Under the pieces are notes generated by a model. It was not told the DNA's origin. It saw only the letters and a list, made by a program, of their open reading frames with translations, and made no database searches. A stretch of 64,000 bases of DNA from Mesorhizobium_K sp040049215 (lineage in GTDB: Bacteria; Pseudomonadota; Alphaproteobacteria; Rhizobiales; Rhizobiaceae), in contig NZ_JBDZDN010000002.1 of assembly GCF_040049215.1 (NCBI RefSeq), positions 186,001 through 250,000 on the forward strand, read 5' to 3'. This document shows positions 37,458 to 45,917 of this stretch, piece after piece (positions within the stretch are counted from its first letter, which is position 1; the number at the start of each line of letters is the position of its first letter). The position numbers and the translations under genes are program-made.

Positions 37458-38321
37458 TCATCCTGCTATGTTCGAGGTCTCGTCTTTCGCCGCACCTTGG
37501 CGCGTGCCCCCGACTATCCGCTGGGCTGGGGCCGGGGCATGCGGTATTCCAGCGGTCGTTAGAGTCGATTGAGGACGAGTTGGGACGGTTGCAGGACCCA
37601 CCAGAAGACGCCAAGCTCCAATCACCTGGCGCCAGAGCGGCGCATACGGCGGGCGTATGTTACGGCCGGCGTCGAATTGCTCCGCGAGTTCAACCGTGAT
37701 TGGCGTTCCCTGCGCCTTCTCGAAAATGCAATCGTAAAAGTCCCACTTCGACGTGAGGTAGGGCTGCAATACTATGTGGCGACGGCCCTTGCGTCGCGAC
37801 AGTTGGACGCCGGTGGAATGCCATTTCGGGAGGAAGCCGTTATCCGTTATCACGTTCGATCGGATCGGTCGGTATTGCCCGGAGAATGGCAGCTCGCTGA
37901 ATAGGTAACTTGTGTTGTAGGCGCAGAGCAGGCCGCCTGCCGTTAGCGACCGATGCAGGATCCCGACCAGATCGTGGAACTCGGAAAAAGGAAAAATATC
38001 GGGGCGCCGGTGTTGCTTGTCGTGAAGGCATAAAACGCTGTTTGCGAAGATGATGTCGTATGGGCCGTTGCCAGTAACCGTCTCCGGCGTACTGAAAAAC
38101 ACCCTACCTGGAAGGTCATCGCGCGCACGGGCCGCTGTTAACTCGATGTCGCAGCCAAGTATCTCAGCATCCGGGAAGTAACGACGGATGGTAAGAAGCT
38201 CTTCGCCGGTCGAACACCCGAAGGAAAGAACTCTGGCGGGATTAGGTAATCTTTCCTGTGCCACCCTAAACATCGCTGGATAGCGGTCGAACCAAGTACC
38301 CCGGTGTATTTGCGCCACCAC
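37458..38321 (-). CDS. SAM-dependent methyltransferase, CheR-like
   Basis: A 287-residue class I methyltransferase: RVLSFGCSTGEELLTIRRYF is the SAM glycine loop in the CheR style, then ILGCDIELTAARA (acidic SAM ligand), YDIIFANSVLCLHD, and GGLLCAYNTSYLFSELPF. The C-terminal 60 residues are Arg/Pro-rich and less ordered. Substrate unknown. Base composition is visibly less GC-rich than its neighbours, and it sits between core genes and a phage lysis scar, so horizontal arrival is likely. A scrap of another minus-strand frame without a proper start lies downstream at 37246-37427. Confidence 0.75.
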   Translation of the reverse strand: MVAQIHRGTWFDRYPAMFRVAQERLPNPARVLSFGCSTGEELLTIRRYFPDAEILGCDIELTAARARDDLPGRVFFSTPETVTGNGPYDIIFANSVLCLHDKQHRRPDIFPFSEFHDLVGILHRSLTAGGLLCAYNTSYLFSELPFSGQYRPIRSNVITDNGFLPKWHSTGVQLSRRKGRRHIVLQPYLTSKWDFYDCIFEKAQGTPITVELAEQFDAGRNIRPPYAPLWRQVIGAWRLLVGPATVPTRPQSTLTTAGIPHAPAPAQRIVGGTRQGAAKDETSNIAG

Positions 38322-38392
38322 TCACCCCAACAATAGACCCCAGCGCAAGTCTATAGCGCCTCCCCGCCCTTCCTACAATCCGGAGAACTGTC

Positions 38393-38617
38393 ATGCGTCT
38401 CGTCGCCAACTGGCGCGCCGTGCTGACGCGCGCCTGGAGCATGCGCCTGATGTCGCTCGCAGGCCTGCTCTCGGGCATGGAGATCGCCCTGCCGCTGATC
38501 GACGGGCTACTTGCCGTCTAGCCCCTCACCTTCGCTGCGCTGTCCGGCTGCGCCACGGCCGGGGCCTTCGTCGCGCGGCTGGTCGCCCTGGAAAACGTCT
38601 CAGGAGCAAAGCAATGA
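38393..38617 (+). pseudogene. Phage holin-like gene with an amber stop
   Basis: GGAGAACTGTC precedes an ATG encoding MRLVANWRAVLTRAWSMRLM then SLAGLLSGMEIALPLIDGLL. TAG at codon 43 (38519-38521) interrupts it, yet the same frame goes on for 31 codons (PLTFAALSGCATAGAFVARL and VALENVSGAKQ) to TGA at 38615. The full 74-codon product, two hydrophobic segments with a basic N-terminus, resembles holin-like proteins of rhizobial prophages. The TGA overlaps the next ATG, the usual holin-lysozyme coupling. So the amber looks like a disabling mutation. Confidence 0.65.
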
Positions 38618-38706
38618 AGAGCAGGCTGGGAACGATCATCGTCGCCGGGTCGCTGGCAATCGGCGTCGACGGCGGTAACGAGGGGCTACGCACCAAGGCA
38701 TATCCG
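38614..38706 (+). pseudogene. Truncated phage lysozyme (GH24-like), 5' end only
   Basis: ATG overlapping the holin-like stop as ATGA, encoding MKSRLGTIIVAGSLAIGVDG followed by GNEGLRTKAYP. This is the start of a signal-anchor-released endolysin, with the catalytic Glu of the EGLRxxAYPD block, though the usual Trp before it is Asn. After AYP, similarity stops in all frames, and gpt starts about 100 bases further on. The rest of the enzyme is deleted. Confidence 0.65.
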
Positions 38707-38810
38707 ACATCGATATCGACGGGCACAAACGCCTCTGCCCGCAGGCCGAGGCTTGCCAGACCCCGTCATTCCCGGCTAATCCCGGCTGCATTCCGCCGGA
38801 GTGCAGCCGC

Positions 38811-39308
38811 ATGTCGCTTCCCGAAAAGGCCTTCCCCGTCACCTGGGACCAGTTCCACCGCGACGCGCGCGCGCTCGCCTGGCGGCTTGCCGGCGTCAAC
38901 GGCCAGTGGAAGGCGATCGTCTGCATCACACGCGGCGGCCTTGTGCCTGCCGCCGTCATATCGCGCGAACTCGGCATCCGCGTGATCGAGACGGTGTGCG
39001 TCGCCTCCTATCACGACTACGCGTCGCAGGGTCAGCTCTCGGTGCTGAAGGAAATCGCGCCGGCACTGCTTGAAAACGACGGCGAGAGCGTCCTCATCAT
39101 CGATGACCTCACCGACACCGGCAAGACCGCTGCTATCGTCCGCGCCATGTTGCCCAAGGCGCATTTCGCCACCGTCTACGCCAAGCCCAAGGGCCGTCCG
39201 CTGGTCGACACTTTCGTCACCGAGGTCAGCCAGGACACCTGGATCTATTTCCCCTGGGACATGGGATTCACCTACCAGAAGCCGATTGCCGACGACCACA
39301 TCGGCTGA
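38811..39308 (+). CDS. gpt: Xanthine phosphoribosyltransferase
   Basis: A 165-residue type I phosphoribosyltransferase of the Gpt group, salvaging xanthine (and guanine) to nucleotides. The PRPP loop is SVLIIDDLTDTGKTA, the pyrophosphate loop is CITRGGLVPAAVISRELG, and the end WIYFPWDMGF carries the base-stacking Trp. The gene is complete and looks functional despite lying directly after the phage scar. Confidence 0.95.
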   Translation: MSLPEKAFPVTWDQFHRDARALAWRLAGVNGQWKAIVCITRGGLVPAAVISRELGIRVIETVCVASYHDYASQGQLSVLKEIAPALLENDGESVLIIDDLTDTGKTAAIVRAMLPKAHFATVYAKPKGRPLVDTFVTEVSQDTWIYFPWDMGFTYQKPIADDHIG

Positions 39309-39534
39309 TTTCCAAGCAGAGCTGCATCCCTCGCCCGACAGTGCGCGGTTGTGCCCTGTCACATTCGGGCGGTCGAATCATGTTCTGATCGCGGCCGCGT
39401 GCCGGCACGGACCGCAACTTTCGAGCAGCTTGAATCTTGAAATCCGGAATGGAATTTTTACTTTTATTCTCGACAATTAGCCTTAATATTACTGAGGCGG
39501 CAAACGAATCGGAGCTTGGGGCGTTACCCTCCTG

Positions 39535-40026
39535 ATGTTCATGAATGTGCTGACGAGCAACCATCTGGTCGAAAGGGTGCGCCGGCTGTTCGGCAACGCG
39601 CCCTGTCGCCTGCAGGTCGCCGCACTTCCGTGGCGCAAGACGGCGGATGGCGTCGAGATCATGCTCATCACCAGCCGCGACACCGGCCGCTGGGTGCTGC
39701 CCAAGGGCTGGCCGGAAGGCACCGAGCAGCTGTGCGATGCTGCCGCGCGCGAAGCGGCCGAGGAAGCAGGCCTGTCGGGCGCTGTCTCGCGACGCGCGGC
39801 GGGCCGGTATTTGTATGCCAAGATACTCTCCTCCGGCGAGGAGGTTCAGTGCGAGGTTCTGGTCTTTCCGCTTGAGGTCGACAAGGTCGCGGACAAGTGG
39901 AAGGAAAAGCGTCAGCGCAAGCGCAAATGGGTGGCGGCGGCCGACGCCGCGCGCATGCTGAACGAGACCGACCTCTGCAAGCTGATCTCGGCCTTCAGCG
40001 CCGACCCCCGCAAGGTCGTCGCCTGA
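39535..40026 (+). CDS. NUDIX hydrolase
   Basis: A 163-residue NUDIX protein. The box is complete: G-x5-E-x7-REAAEEAGL (from KGWPEGTEQLCDAAAREA). The preceding VLPKGWPEG is typical of DIPP-like (diphosphoinositol/dinucleotide polyphosphate) bacterial members. The C-terminal RQRKRKWVAAADA is the usual substrate-side helix. A second ATG at 39541 is possible. Monocistronic; the 226 bases upstream show no recognisable feature. Confidence 0.93.
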   Translation: MFMNVLTSNHLVERVRRLFGNAPCRLQVAALPWRKTADGVEIMLITSRDTGRWVLPKGWPEGTEQLCDAAAREAAEEAGLSGAVSRRAAGRYLYAKILSSGEEVQCEVLVFPLEVDKVADKWKEKRQRKRKWVAAADAARMLNETDLCKLISAFSADPRKVVA

Positions 40027-40039
40027 CACGCTGCCTCGT

Positions 40040-40762
40040 TCACACGCCGTAGCGTTCCGTGGCGATCAGGCCCGGCTCCACCCCGGCGTCGATTGCATGC
40101 TGCGCCGCGTTTTCCACGAACGGGTTCGATCCGCAGATATAGATCCGCCTGACCGGGCCGGGCAGTCGGGCGAGTGCCGCGGCGATCGTCCCGGCGTCGA
40201 TCCGGCCCTTCGATATCCCTTCCGGCGGGGACGCCTCGCGCGTCAGCGTCGTGATCATGTCGAAGCCGTCCTGCCGGTCCCTGAGTTCAGCCAGTTCGTC
40301 CGCAAACAGCAGGTCGTGCCGCGTCCGCGCCGAGAACAGGAGCAGCATCGGCGCGGTCGAACCGGCGAGCGCCCGGTGCCGCGCCATCGAGACGAAAGGT
40401 GCGATGCCCGATCCGCCGCCGATCAGCAGCACCGGGCCGCCGTCCTGCGTCCTCCAGATGAAATGCCCGCCGACAGGCTCGGACAGTTCGATCTCGTCGC
40501 CGACCTCCACCACCTCGTGAAAGAAGGGAGAAACCTCGCCGTCATCGAGTTTCTCGATGGCGAGTTCGACGTGGCTGGTCGTTTCCGGCGCCGAAGCGAT
40601 GGAATAGCTGCGCTGCGCGCGATACCCGTCCGGCGCCGTCAGCCGCACGATGATATGCTGGCCCGCGGCGAAGGGCACGAATTCCGGCAGCCGGAAGAAG
40701 AAGCTCGATACGGCGCGCGATCGCCGCACGATCTCGGTGACAACAGCGGTCTGCCAGCGCAT
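40040..40762 (-). CDS. FAD-dependent ferredoxin-reductase-like protein
   Basis: A 240-residue flavoreductase with an FAD domain (RSYSIAS, residues around 51) and an NAD(P)-binding domain (LLIGGGSGIAPFVSMA, and CGSNPFVENA near the end). No 2Fe-2S domain is attached. It sits 60 bases downstream of the molybdopterin oxidoreductase on the same strand; the pairing suggests that it supplies or removes electrons for that enzyme. NAD(P) preference and partner are inferred. Confidence 0.88.
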   Translation of the reverse strand: MRWQTAVVTEIVRRSRAVSSFFFRLPEFVPFAAGQHIIVRLTAPDGYRAQRSYSIASAPETTSHVELAIEKLDDGEVSPFFHEVVEVGDEIELSEPVGGHFIWRTQDGGPVLLIGGGSGIAPFVSMARHRALAGSTAPMLLLFSARTRHDLLFADELAELRDRQDGFDMITTLTREASPPEGISKGRIDAGTIAAALARLPGPVRRIYICGSNPFVENAAQHAIDAGVEPGLIATERYGV

Positions 40763-40822
40763 CAGCGGCCGGAATTGGTCGAGATTCGCGGCAGGCCGTC
40801 CTGGCGAGAATATCGATCCATT

Positions 40823-41431
40823 CTAGTCATTCGTATAACGCTGCTCTTGCCACGGATCCCCGTAGCGGTGGTAGCCGCGCAGTTCCCAGAAGCCCAGCTC
40901 GTCCTTCTGGGTGAACTGCAGCCCGTTGACCCATTTCGCCGATTTCCAGAAATAGAGATGCGGCACCAGCAGCCGCGCCGGCCCGCCGTGGTCCGGGGCG
41001 ATCGGCTTTCCTTCGTAGCGAAGCGCCACCATCGCCTTGCCGCCCAGAAGATCGGCGGTCGGCACGTTGGTCGTGTAGCCGTCGAAGCTGTGCGCCAGCG
41101 TGAAGCCGGTCGGCGGCTCGATGCCTGCGTCGGCCAGGATGTCGTCGACCAGTACGCCCTGCCACGCCGTGTCGAACTTCGACCATGTCGTCACGCAATG
41201 AATGTCGCGCGTCATCTTGGTCTGCGGCAGCGCGTTGAACTCGTCCCAATTCCAGCGCTTCACCGGCCTGACGCCGTCCTTCAGCGTGAAGGTCCACTTG
41301 TCCGTCTGGATGCGCGGCGTCGGTCCGGCCGAGAGCACCGGAAAGCCGCTCTCGAGGAACTGGCCGGGCGGGAGCCGTTCCCGGGTTTCCTCCGATCCGC
41401 CCCGCCGTCCGGTGAATCCGCGCGTCGCCAT
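40823..41431 (-). CDS. Sulfite-oxidase-like molybdopterin oxidoreductase
   Basis: A 202-residue protein of the sulfite oxidase fold family. The metal-ligand cysteine is in the segment MTRDIHCVTTWSKFDTAWQG, and DHGGPARLLVPHLYFWKSAK is the other signature. Without a Tat signal or haem domain, it is the small, presumably cytoplasmic version (MsrP/YedY-like fold); the substrate is unknown. The start MATRGF at 41431 is preferred over a more upstream ATG at 41482, as the conserved part begins soon after. It probably forms an operon with the flavoreductase. Confidence 0.87.
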   Translation of the reverse strand: MATRGFTGRRGGSEETRERLPPGQFLESGFPVLSAGPTPRIQTDKWTFTLKDGVRPVKRWNWDEFNALPQTKMTRDIHCVTTWSKFDTAWQGVLVDDILADAGIEPPTGFTLAHSFDGYTTNVPTADLLGGKAMVALRYEGKPIAPDHGGPARLLVPHLYFWKSAKWVNGLQFTQKDELGFWELRGYHRYGDPWQEQRYTND

Positions 41432-41841
41432 CAAAATCGATCCTGCCGGCCCGTTGTGAACTCGTCGTTGCAACGATCCCACCCAAACCGCGCGGGATCA
41501 AGTATATGAAGGTGTCAATTCGGCCGGCTCGGTCCGCCCACGCATAGCGGGCGAACGGATACCGCATTTCCCCCGTTATCCACACGACTGACACACAACA
41601 TATGGGGGTCACAAAAGTTACAAAAACGAATCCTTGACGGCGCAAAACGAGTCGCCTCTTATGGGTCATGCGCTCCTGTTTCGAGCGTGGTCGGAAGAAT
41701 TCCGGACCGGTAACACGTTTCCAGATTTTGTGGGTTTTCAGCGGTCCGCTCCGGCTCTCGGAGCGCTCTGGAGCCTTGGGTTTTGCGTGGGTTTTGGGGG
41801 TCGAAAGGGAAAAGTGTCGGACTGGAATAAATTGTCTGTTA
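41432..41841. other. Intergenic region upstream of nrdJ
   Basis: About 410 bases between the divergent molybdopterin oxidoreductase and the nrdJ control sites. GC content falls to a local minimum with A/T runs. I see no supported gene; short frames at 41634-41883 have no family pattern. Confidence 0.5.
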
Positions 41842-41857
41842 ACACTATATTTAGTGT
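41842..41857. promoter_or_regulatory. NrdR box 1
   Basis: ACACTATATTTAGTGT matches the NrdR consensus ACACWATATATWGTGT at 15 of 16 positions. NrdR represses ribonucleotide reductase genes when dATP is high. It is 268 bases upstream of the nrdJ start. Confidence 0.8.
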
Positions 41858-41872
41858 TTGCGGGTACGGTCG

Positions 41873-41886
41873 ACACTAGATAGTGT
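41873..41886. promoter_or_regulatory. NrdR box 2 (variant)
   Basis: ACACTAGATAGTGT is a palindrome of 14 bases with the same ACACTA/TAGTGT ends, centred 30 bases from box 1, about three helical turns, which is the usual spacing for paired NrdR sites. TTGCGG and TAGTGT with 17 bases between could be the promoter, so this box would cover its -10. Confidence 0.65.
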
Positions 41887-42124
41887 GATATTCCCTTTCG
41901 AGGGGAATCGAGGAAAGTTTCATATCGAGGGACCCGCGCTGGTCCGTCGGAAGGCCCGGAAATCAAGGCTCCGCAAGGGGTCGATAGACGCGGCGACCGA
42001 GGGCGGCGAGGGACGAGAAGGCCGCTCCGGCAACGGGGCGGCATGGCGGACGCGCGTCTTGACGAAATTGGGCGAGAAAGCCCGTTCGAAAGACGCTATA
42101 TGTAGATACAAAGGGATCAGGACC

Positions 42125-45100
42125 ATGCATATCCAGAGGCGCTTCACAAAGGCAGGACAATCAGCCTATGCGGAGATCGAATTCCGCAAGGCGCTCTCCG
42201 AGATCAAGAATCCGGACGGGTCGGTCGTCTTCCGCCTCGACGACATCGACGTTCCGGCGCAGTTCTCGCAGGTCGCCGCCGACATCCTGGCCCAGAAATA
42301 TTTCCGCAAGGCCGGCGTGCCCGCGCGGCTGAAGAAGGTCGAGGAGAACGACATCCCCTCCTTCCTGTGGCGCTCGGTTCCCGACGAGGCAGCTCTTGCC
42401 ACCCTCCCCGAGGCCGAGCGCTTCGTCTCCGAGACCGACGCCCGCCAGGTCTTCAGCCGCCTTGCCGGTACCTGGACCTACTGGGGCTGGAAGGGCGGCT
42501 ACTTCAAGTCGGAGGAGGATGCGCAAGCCTTCATGGACGAGCTCTGCTACATGCTCGCCACCCAGCGCGTCGCGCCGAACTCGCCGCAGTGGTTCAACAC
42601 CGGCCTGCACTGGGCCTACGGCATCGACGGCCCCGGCCAGGGCCATTTCTACGTCGACCCCTTCACCGGCAAGCTGACCAAGTCGAAGTCCGCCTACGAG
42701 CATCCGCAGCCGCATGCCTGCTTCATCCAGGGCGTTCAGGACGACCTCGTCAACGAGGGCGGCATCATGGACCTGTGGGTCCGCGAAGCCAGACTGTTCA
42801 AATACGGCTCGGGCACCGGCTCGAACTTCTCCATGCTGCGCGGCGAGGGCGAAAAGCTCTCCGGCGGCGGCCGTTCGTCCGGCCTGATGTCCTTCCTCAA
42901 GATCGGCGACCGCGCCGCCGGCGCCATCAAGTCGGGCGGCACCACGCGGCGCGCCGCCAAGATGGTCATCGTCGACGCCGACCATCCCGATATCGAAGCG
43001 TTCATCGACTGGAAGGTGAAGGAGGAGCAGAAGGTCGCCTCGCTGGTCACCGGCTCGAAGATCGTCAAGCAGCACATGGCCGCCGTCATGAAGGCCTGCG
43101 TCGCCTGCGAAGGCCCCGGCGACGATTGTTACGACCCCCAGAAGAACCCGGCGCTGAAGCGCGAGATCAAGGCCGCCAAGAAGAACGGCGTGCCGGAAAA
43201 CTACATCCAGCGCGTCATCCAGTTCGCCCGCCAGGGCTACACGTCGATCGACTTCAAGACCTACGACACCGACTGGGACTCCGAGGCCTACCTCACCGTT
43301 TCCGGCCAGAATTCCAACAACTCGATCTCGCTCAAGGACGACTTCCTGCGCGCGGTCGAGACCGACGGCGACTGGAAGCTCACCGCCCGCAAGGACGGCA
43401 AGGTGATGAAGACGCTGAAGGCCCGCGACCTCTGGGAGAAGATCGGCTACGCCGCCTGGGCGTCGGCCGATCCCGGCCTGCACTACAACACCACCATGAA
43501 CGACTGGCACACCTCGCCGGCCGGCGGCCCGATCCGGGGATCCAACCCGTGCTCGGAATACATGTTCCTCGACGACACGGCCTGCAACCTCGCCTCCGTC
43601 AACCTCCTGCCCTACCGCAATGCCGACGGCACGATCGACATCGCCGCCTACGAGCACACTGTGCGTCTGTGGACCATGGTGCTTGAGATTTCGGTCATGA
43701 TGGCGCAGTTCCCCTCCAAGGAGATCGCAAGGCTCTCCTACGAGTACCGCACGCTCGGCCTCGGCTACGCCAATATCGGCGGCCTGCTGATGACTAGCGG
43801 CATCCCCTACGATTCCGACGAGGGCCGCGCCATCTGCGCAGCACTCACCGCCATCATGACCGGCACAGCCTACGCGACGTCGGCCGAGATGGCCGCCGAA
43901 CTCGGCGCCTTCCGCGACTATGACCGCAATGCCGACAACATGCTGCGCGTCATGCGCAACCACCGCCGCGCGGCCTATGGCGACAGGGACGGCTACGAGA
44001 AGCTCGCCGTCTCGCCTGTGCCGCTCGTGCACACTGACCTCAAACAGAAGGAACTCGGCGATCACGCCAAGGCCGCCTGGGACCGCGCCATCGAGCTTGG
44101 CGAGGAGCACGGCTTCCGCAACGCCCAGGCGACCGTGATTGCGCCCACCGGCACGATCGGCCTCGTCATGGACTGCGACACGACCGGCATCGAGCCCGAC
44201 TTCGCGCTGGTGAAGTTCAAGAAGCTCGCCGGCGGCGGCTACTTCAAGATCATCAACCGCGCGGTGCCCGAGGCGCTGCGCACGCTCGGCTACAGCGAGG
44301 CGCAGATCGCCGAGATCGAGGCCTATGCGGTCGGCCACGGCAACCTCAATCAGGCTCCGTCGGTCAACCCCGGCTCGCTCAAGGCCAAGGGTTTTTCCGA
44401 CGAGAAGATCGCCGCCGTCAACGCCGCGCTCGGCTCGGCCTTCGACATAAAATTCGTCTTCAACCAGTGGACGCTCGGGGCCGACTGGGTGAAGGAGACG
44501 TTCGGCTTCACCGACGAGCAGCTCAACGATTTTTCGTTCGAGATGCTGCCGGCGCTGGGTTTCTCGAAGAAGGAGATCGAGGCCGCCAACGTCCACATCT
44601 GCGGGGCGATGACGCTCGAGGGCGCGCCCTTCCTGAAGCAGGAGCACTATCCGGTGTTCGACTGCGCCAACCCCTGCGGCAAGGTCGGCAAGCGCTACCT
44701 GTCGGTCGAGAGCCACATCCGCATGATGGCGGCGGCCCAGCCCTTCATCTCGGGCGCCATCTCCAAGACCATCAACATGCCCAACGACGCGACCGTCGAG
44801 GACTGCAAGAACGCCTACATGCTCAGCTGGAAGCTGGCGCTGAAGGCCAACGCGCTCTATCGCGACGGCTCCAAGCTGTCGCAGCCGCTCAACTCCTCGC
44901 TCATCGCCGACGACGAGGAGGACGAGGACGACGCTCTGGAAGCGCTGGCCGCCGCGCCCATGGCCGCCCGCGCCGCGCAGGTCACGGAACGGATCGTCGA
45001 GCGCGTCGTCGAGCGGCTCTACCGCGACCGCGAGAAGCTGCCCAACCGCCGCAAGGGCTACACCCAGAAGGCGGTGGTCGGCGGCCACAAGGTGTATCTG

Positions 45101-45910
45101 CGCACCGGCGAGTTCGACGACGGCCGCCTCGGCGAGATCTTCATCGACATGCACAAGGAGGGCGCTGCCTTCCGCGCGATGATGAACAACTTCGCCATCG
45201 CCATCTCGCTCGGCCTGCAATACGGCGTGCCGCTGGATGAGTATGTGGAAGCCTTCACCTTCACCAAATTCGAGCCGGCCGGCATGGTGCAGGGCAACGA
45301 CGCCATCAAGAACGCCACGTCGATCCTCGACTACATTTTCCGCGAGCTCGCCGTCTCCTATCTGGAGCGCCACGACCTCGCCCATGTCGACACGTCGAAC
45401 TTCGACAACACCGCGCTCGGCCGCGGCATCACCGAAGGCAAGGCGACGCCTGTCTCCCGGGGGTTGACGCGCGGCGCCTCGCCCGTGAAGCTGGTGTCGG
45501 GAACGGCCGGCAGCGAGCCCAAGGGTTTCGGCGGCTCGCCGTCGGGTCCCGTGCGCAGCGCGCCGACCGCCTTTGCCGGCTCCAACGTGCATGCGCTGGC
45601 GACCGCCGCCGTCCATGCGGTGCGCGCCGACACCGACGGGGCCGTGGCCTTCAAGCGCGACTACGAGGAGCGGGTGAAGGAGTTCGTGGAGGACGTCGCC
45701 GAGGAGGAAGCCGCCTCGCCCGCCCTCTTCACCGACGCCGCCGCGCAGGAAGCTGCCGACGCCAAGGCGCTGGCCTCCCAGCGCCGCGCCCAGGCGGTGA
45801 TGCAGGGCTACACCGGCAACGAATGCTCCGAGTGCCACAACTTCACCATGGTGCGCAACGGCACCTGCGAAAAGTGCGACACGTGTGGGGCTACGAGTGG
45901 GTGTAGCTGA
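42125..45910 (+). CDS. nrdJ: Class II (B12-dependent) ribonucleotide reductase
   Basis: A 1261-residue adenosylcobalamin-dependent enzyme making deoxynucleotides without oxygen need. Seen motifs: ACFIQGVQDDLVNEGGIMDL, GSGTGSNFSMLRG, NPCSEYMFLDDTACNLASVN (catalytic Cys and Glu region), ATVIAPTGTIGLVMDCDTTG, and a C-terminal zinc ribbon CSECHNFTMVRNGTCEKC ending CGATSGCS, which holds the redox cysteines. Start MHIQRRFTKAGQ at 42125 matches the family; the frame stays open for 89 codons upstream but that part has no conserved look. AGGA precedes the ATG. Two NrdR boxes lie upstream. No cobalamin riboswitch was recognised. Confidence 0.96.
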   Translation: MHIQRRFTKAGQSAYAEIEFRKALSEIKNPDGSVVFRLDDIDVPAQFSQVAADILAQKYFRKAGVPARLKKVEENDIPSFLWRSVPDEAALATLPEAERFVSETDARQVFSRLAGTWTYWGWKGGYFKSEEDAQAFMDELCYMLATQRVAPNSPQWFNTGLHWAYGIDGPGQGHFYVDPFTGKLTKSKSAYEHPQPHACFIQGVQDDLVNEGGIMDLWVREARLFKYGSGTGSNFSMLRGEGEKLSGGGRSSGLMSFLKIGDRAAGAIKSGGTTRRAAKMVIVDADHPDIEAFIDWKVKEEQKVASLVTGSKIVKQHMAAVMKACVACEGPGDDCYDPQKNPALKREIKAAKKNGVPENYIQRVIQFARQGYTSIDFKTYDTDWDSEAYLTVSGQNSNNSISLKDDFLRAVETDGDWKLTARKDGKVMKTLKARDLWEKIGYAAWASADPGLHYNTTMNDWHTSPAGGPIRGSNPCSEYMFLDDTACNLASVNLLPYRNADGTIDIAAYEHTVRLWTMVLEISVMMAQFPSKEIARLSYEYRTLGLGYANIGGLLMTSGIPYDSDEGRAICAALTAIMTGTAYATSAEMAAELGAFRDYDRNADNMLRVMRNHRRAAYGDRDGYEKLAVSPVPLVHTDLKQKELGDHAKAAWDRAIELGEEHGFRNAQATVIAPTGTIGLVMDCDTTGIEPDFALVKFKKLAGGGYFKIINRAVPEALRTLGYSEAQIAEIEAYAVGHGNLNQAPSVNPGSLKAKGFSDEKIAAVNAALGSAFDIKFVFNQWTLGADWVKETFGFTDEQLNDFSFEMLPALGFSKKEIEAANVHICGAMTLEGAPFLKQEHYPVFDCANPCGKVGKRYLSVESHIRMMAAAQPFISGAISKTINMPNDATVEDCKNAYMLSWKLALKANALYRDGSKLSQPLNSSLIADDEEDEDDALEALAAAPMAARAAQVTERIVERVVERLYRDREKLPNRRKGYTQKAVVGGHKVYLRTGEFDDGRLGEIFIDMHKEGAAFRAMMNNFAIAISLGLQYGVPLDEYVEAFTFTKFEPAGMVQGNDAIKNATSILDYIFRELAVSYLERHDLAHVDTSNFDNTALGRGITEGKATPVSRGLTRGASPVKLVSGTAGSEPKGFGGSPSGPVRSAPTAFAGSNVHALATAAVHAVRADTDGAVAFKRDYEERVKEFVEDVAEEEAASPALFTDAAAQEAADAKALASQRRAQAVMQGYTGNECSECHNFTMVRNGTCEKCDTCGATSGCS

Positions 45911-45917
45911 GCGGTCT

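Noticed and set aside
41858..42124. 89-codon in-frame extension of nrdJ
   Set aside because: No conserved content, Arg/Gly-rich, and the family starts at the MHIQRRFTK segment. It overlaps the NrdR/promoter area, so it is a leader.
41887..42124. Cobalamin riboswitch before nrdJ
   Set aside because: A B12-dependent enzyme made this worth a look, but no B12-box-like sequence was found by eye. A covariance search would settle it.
42161..45838. Minus-strand open frame of 1225 codons opposite nrdJ
   Set aside because: Antisense artefact of codon bias in nrdJ; the sequence has no recognisable domain.
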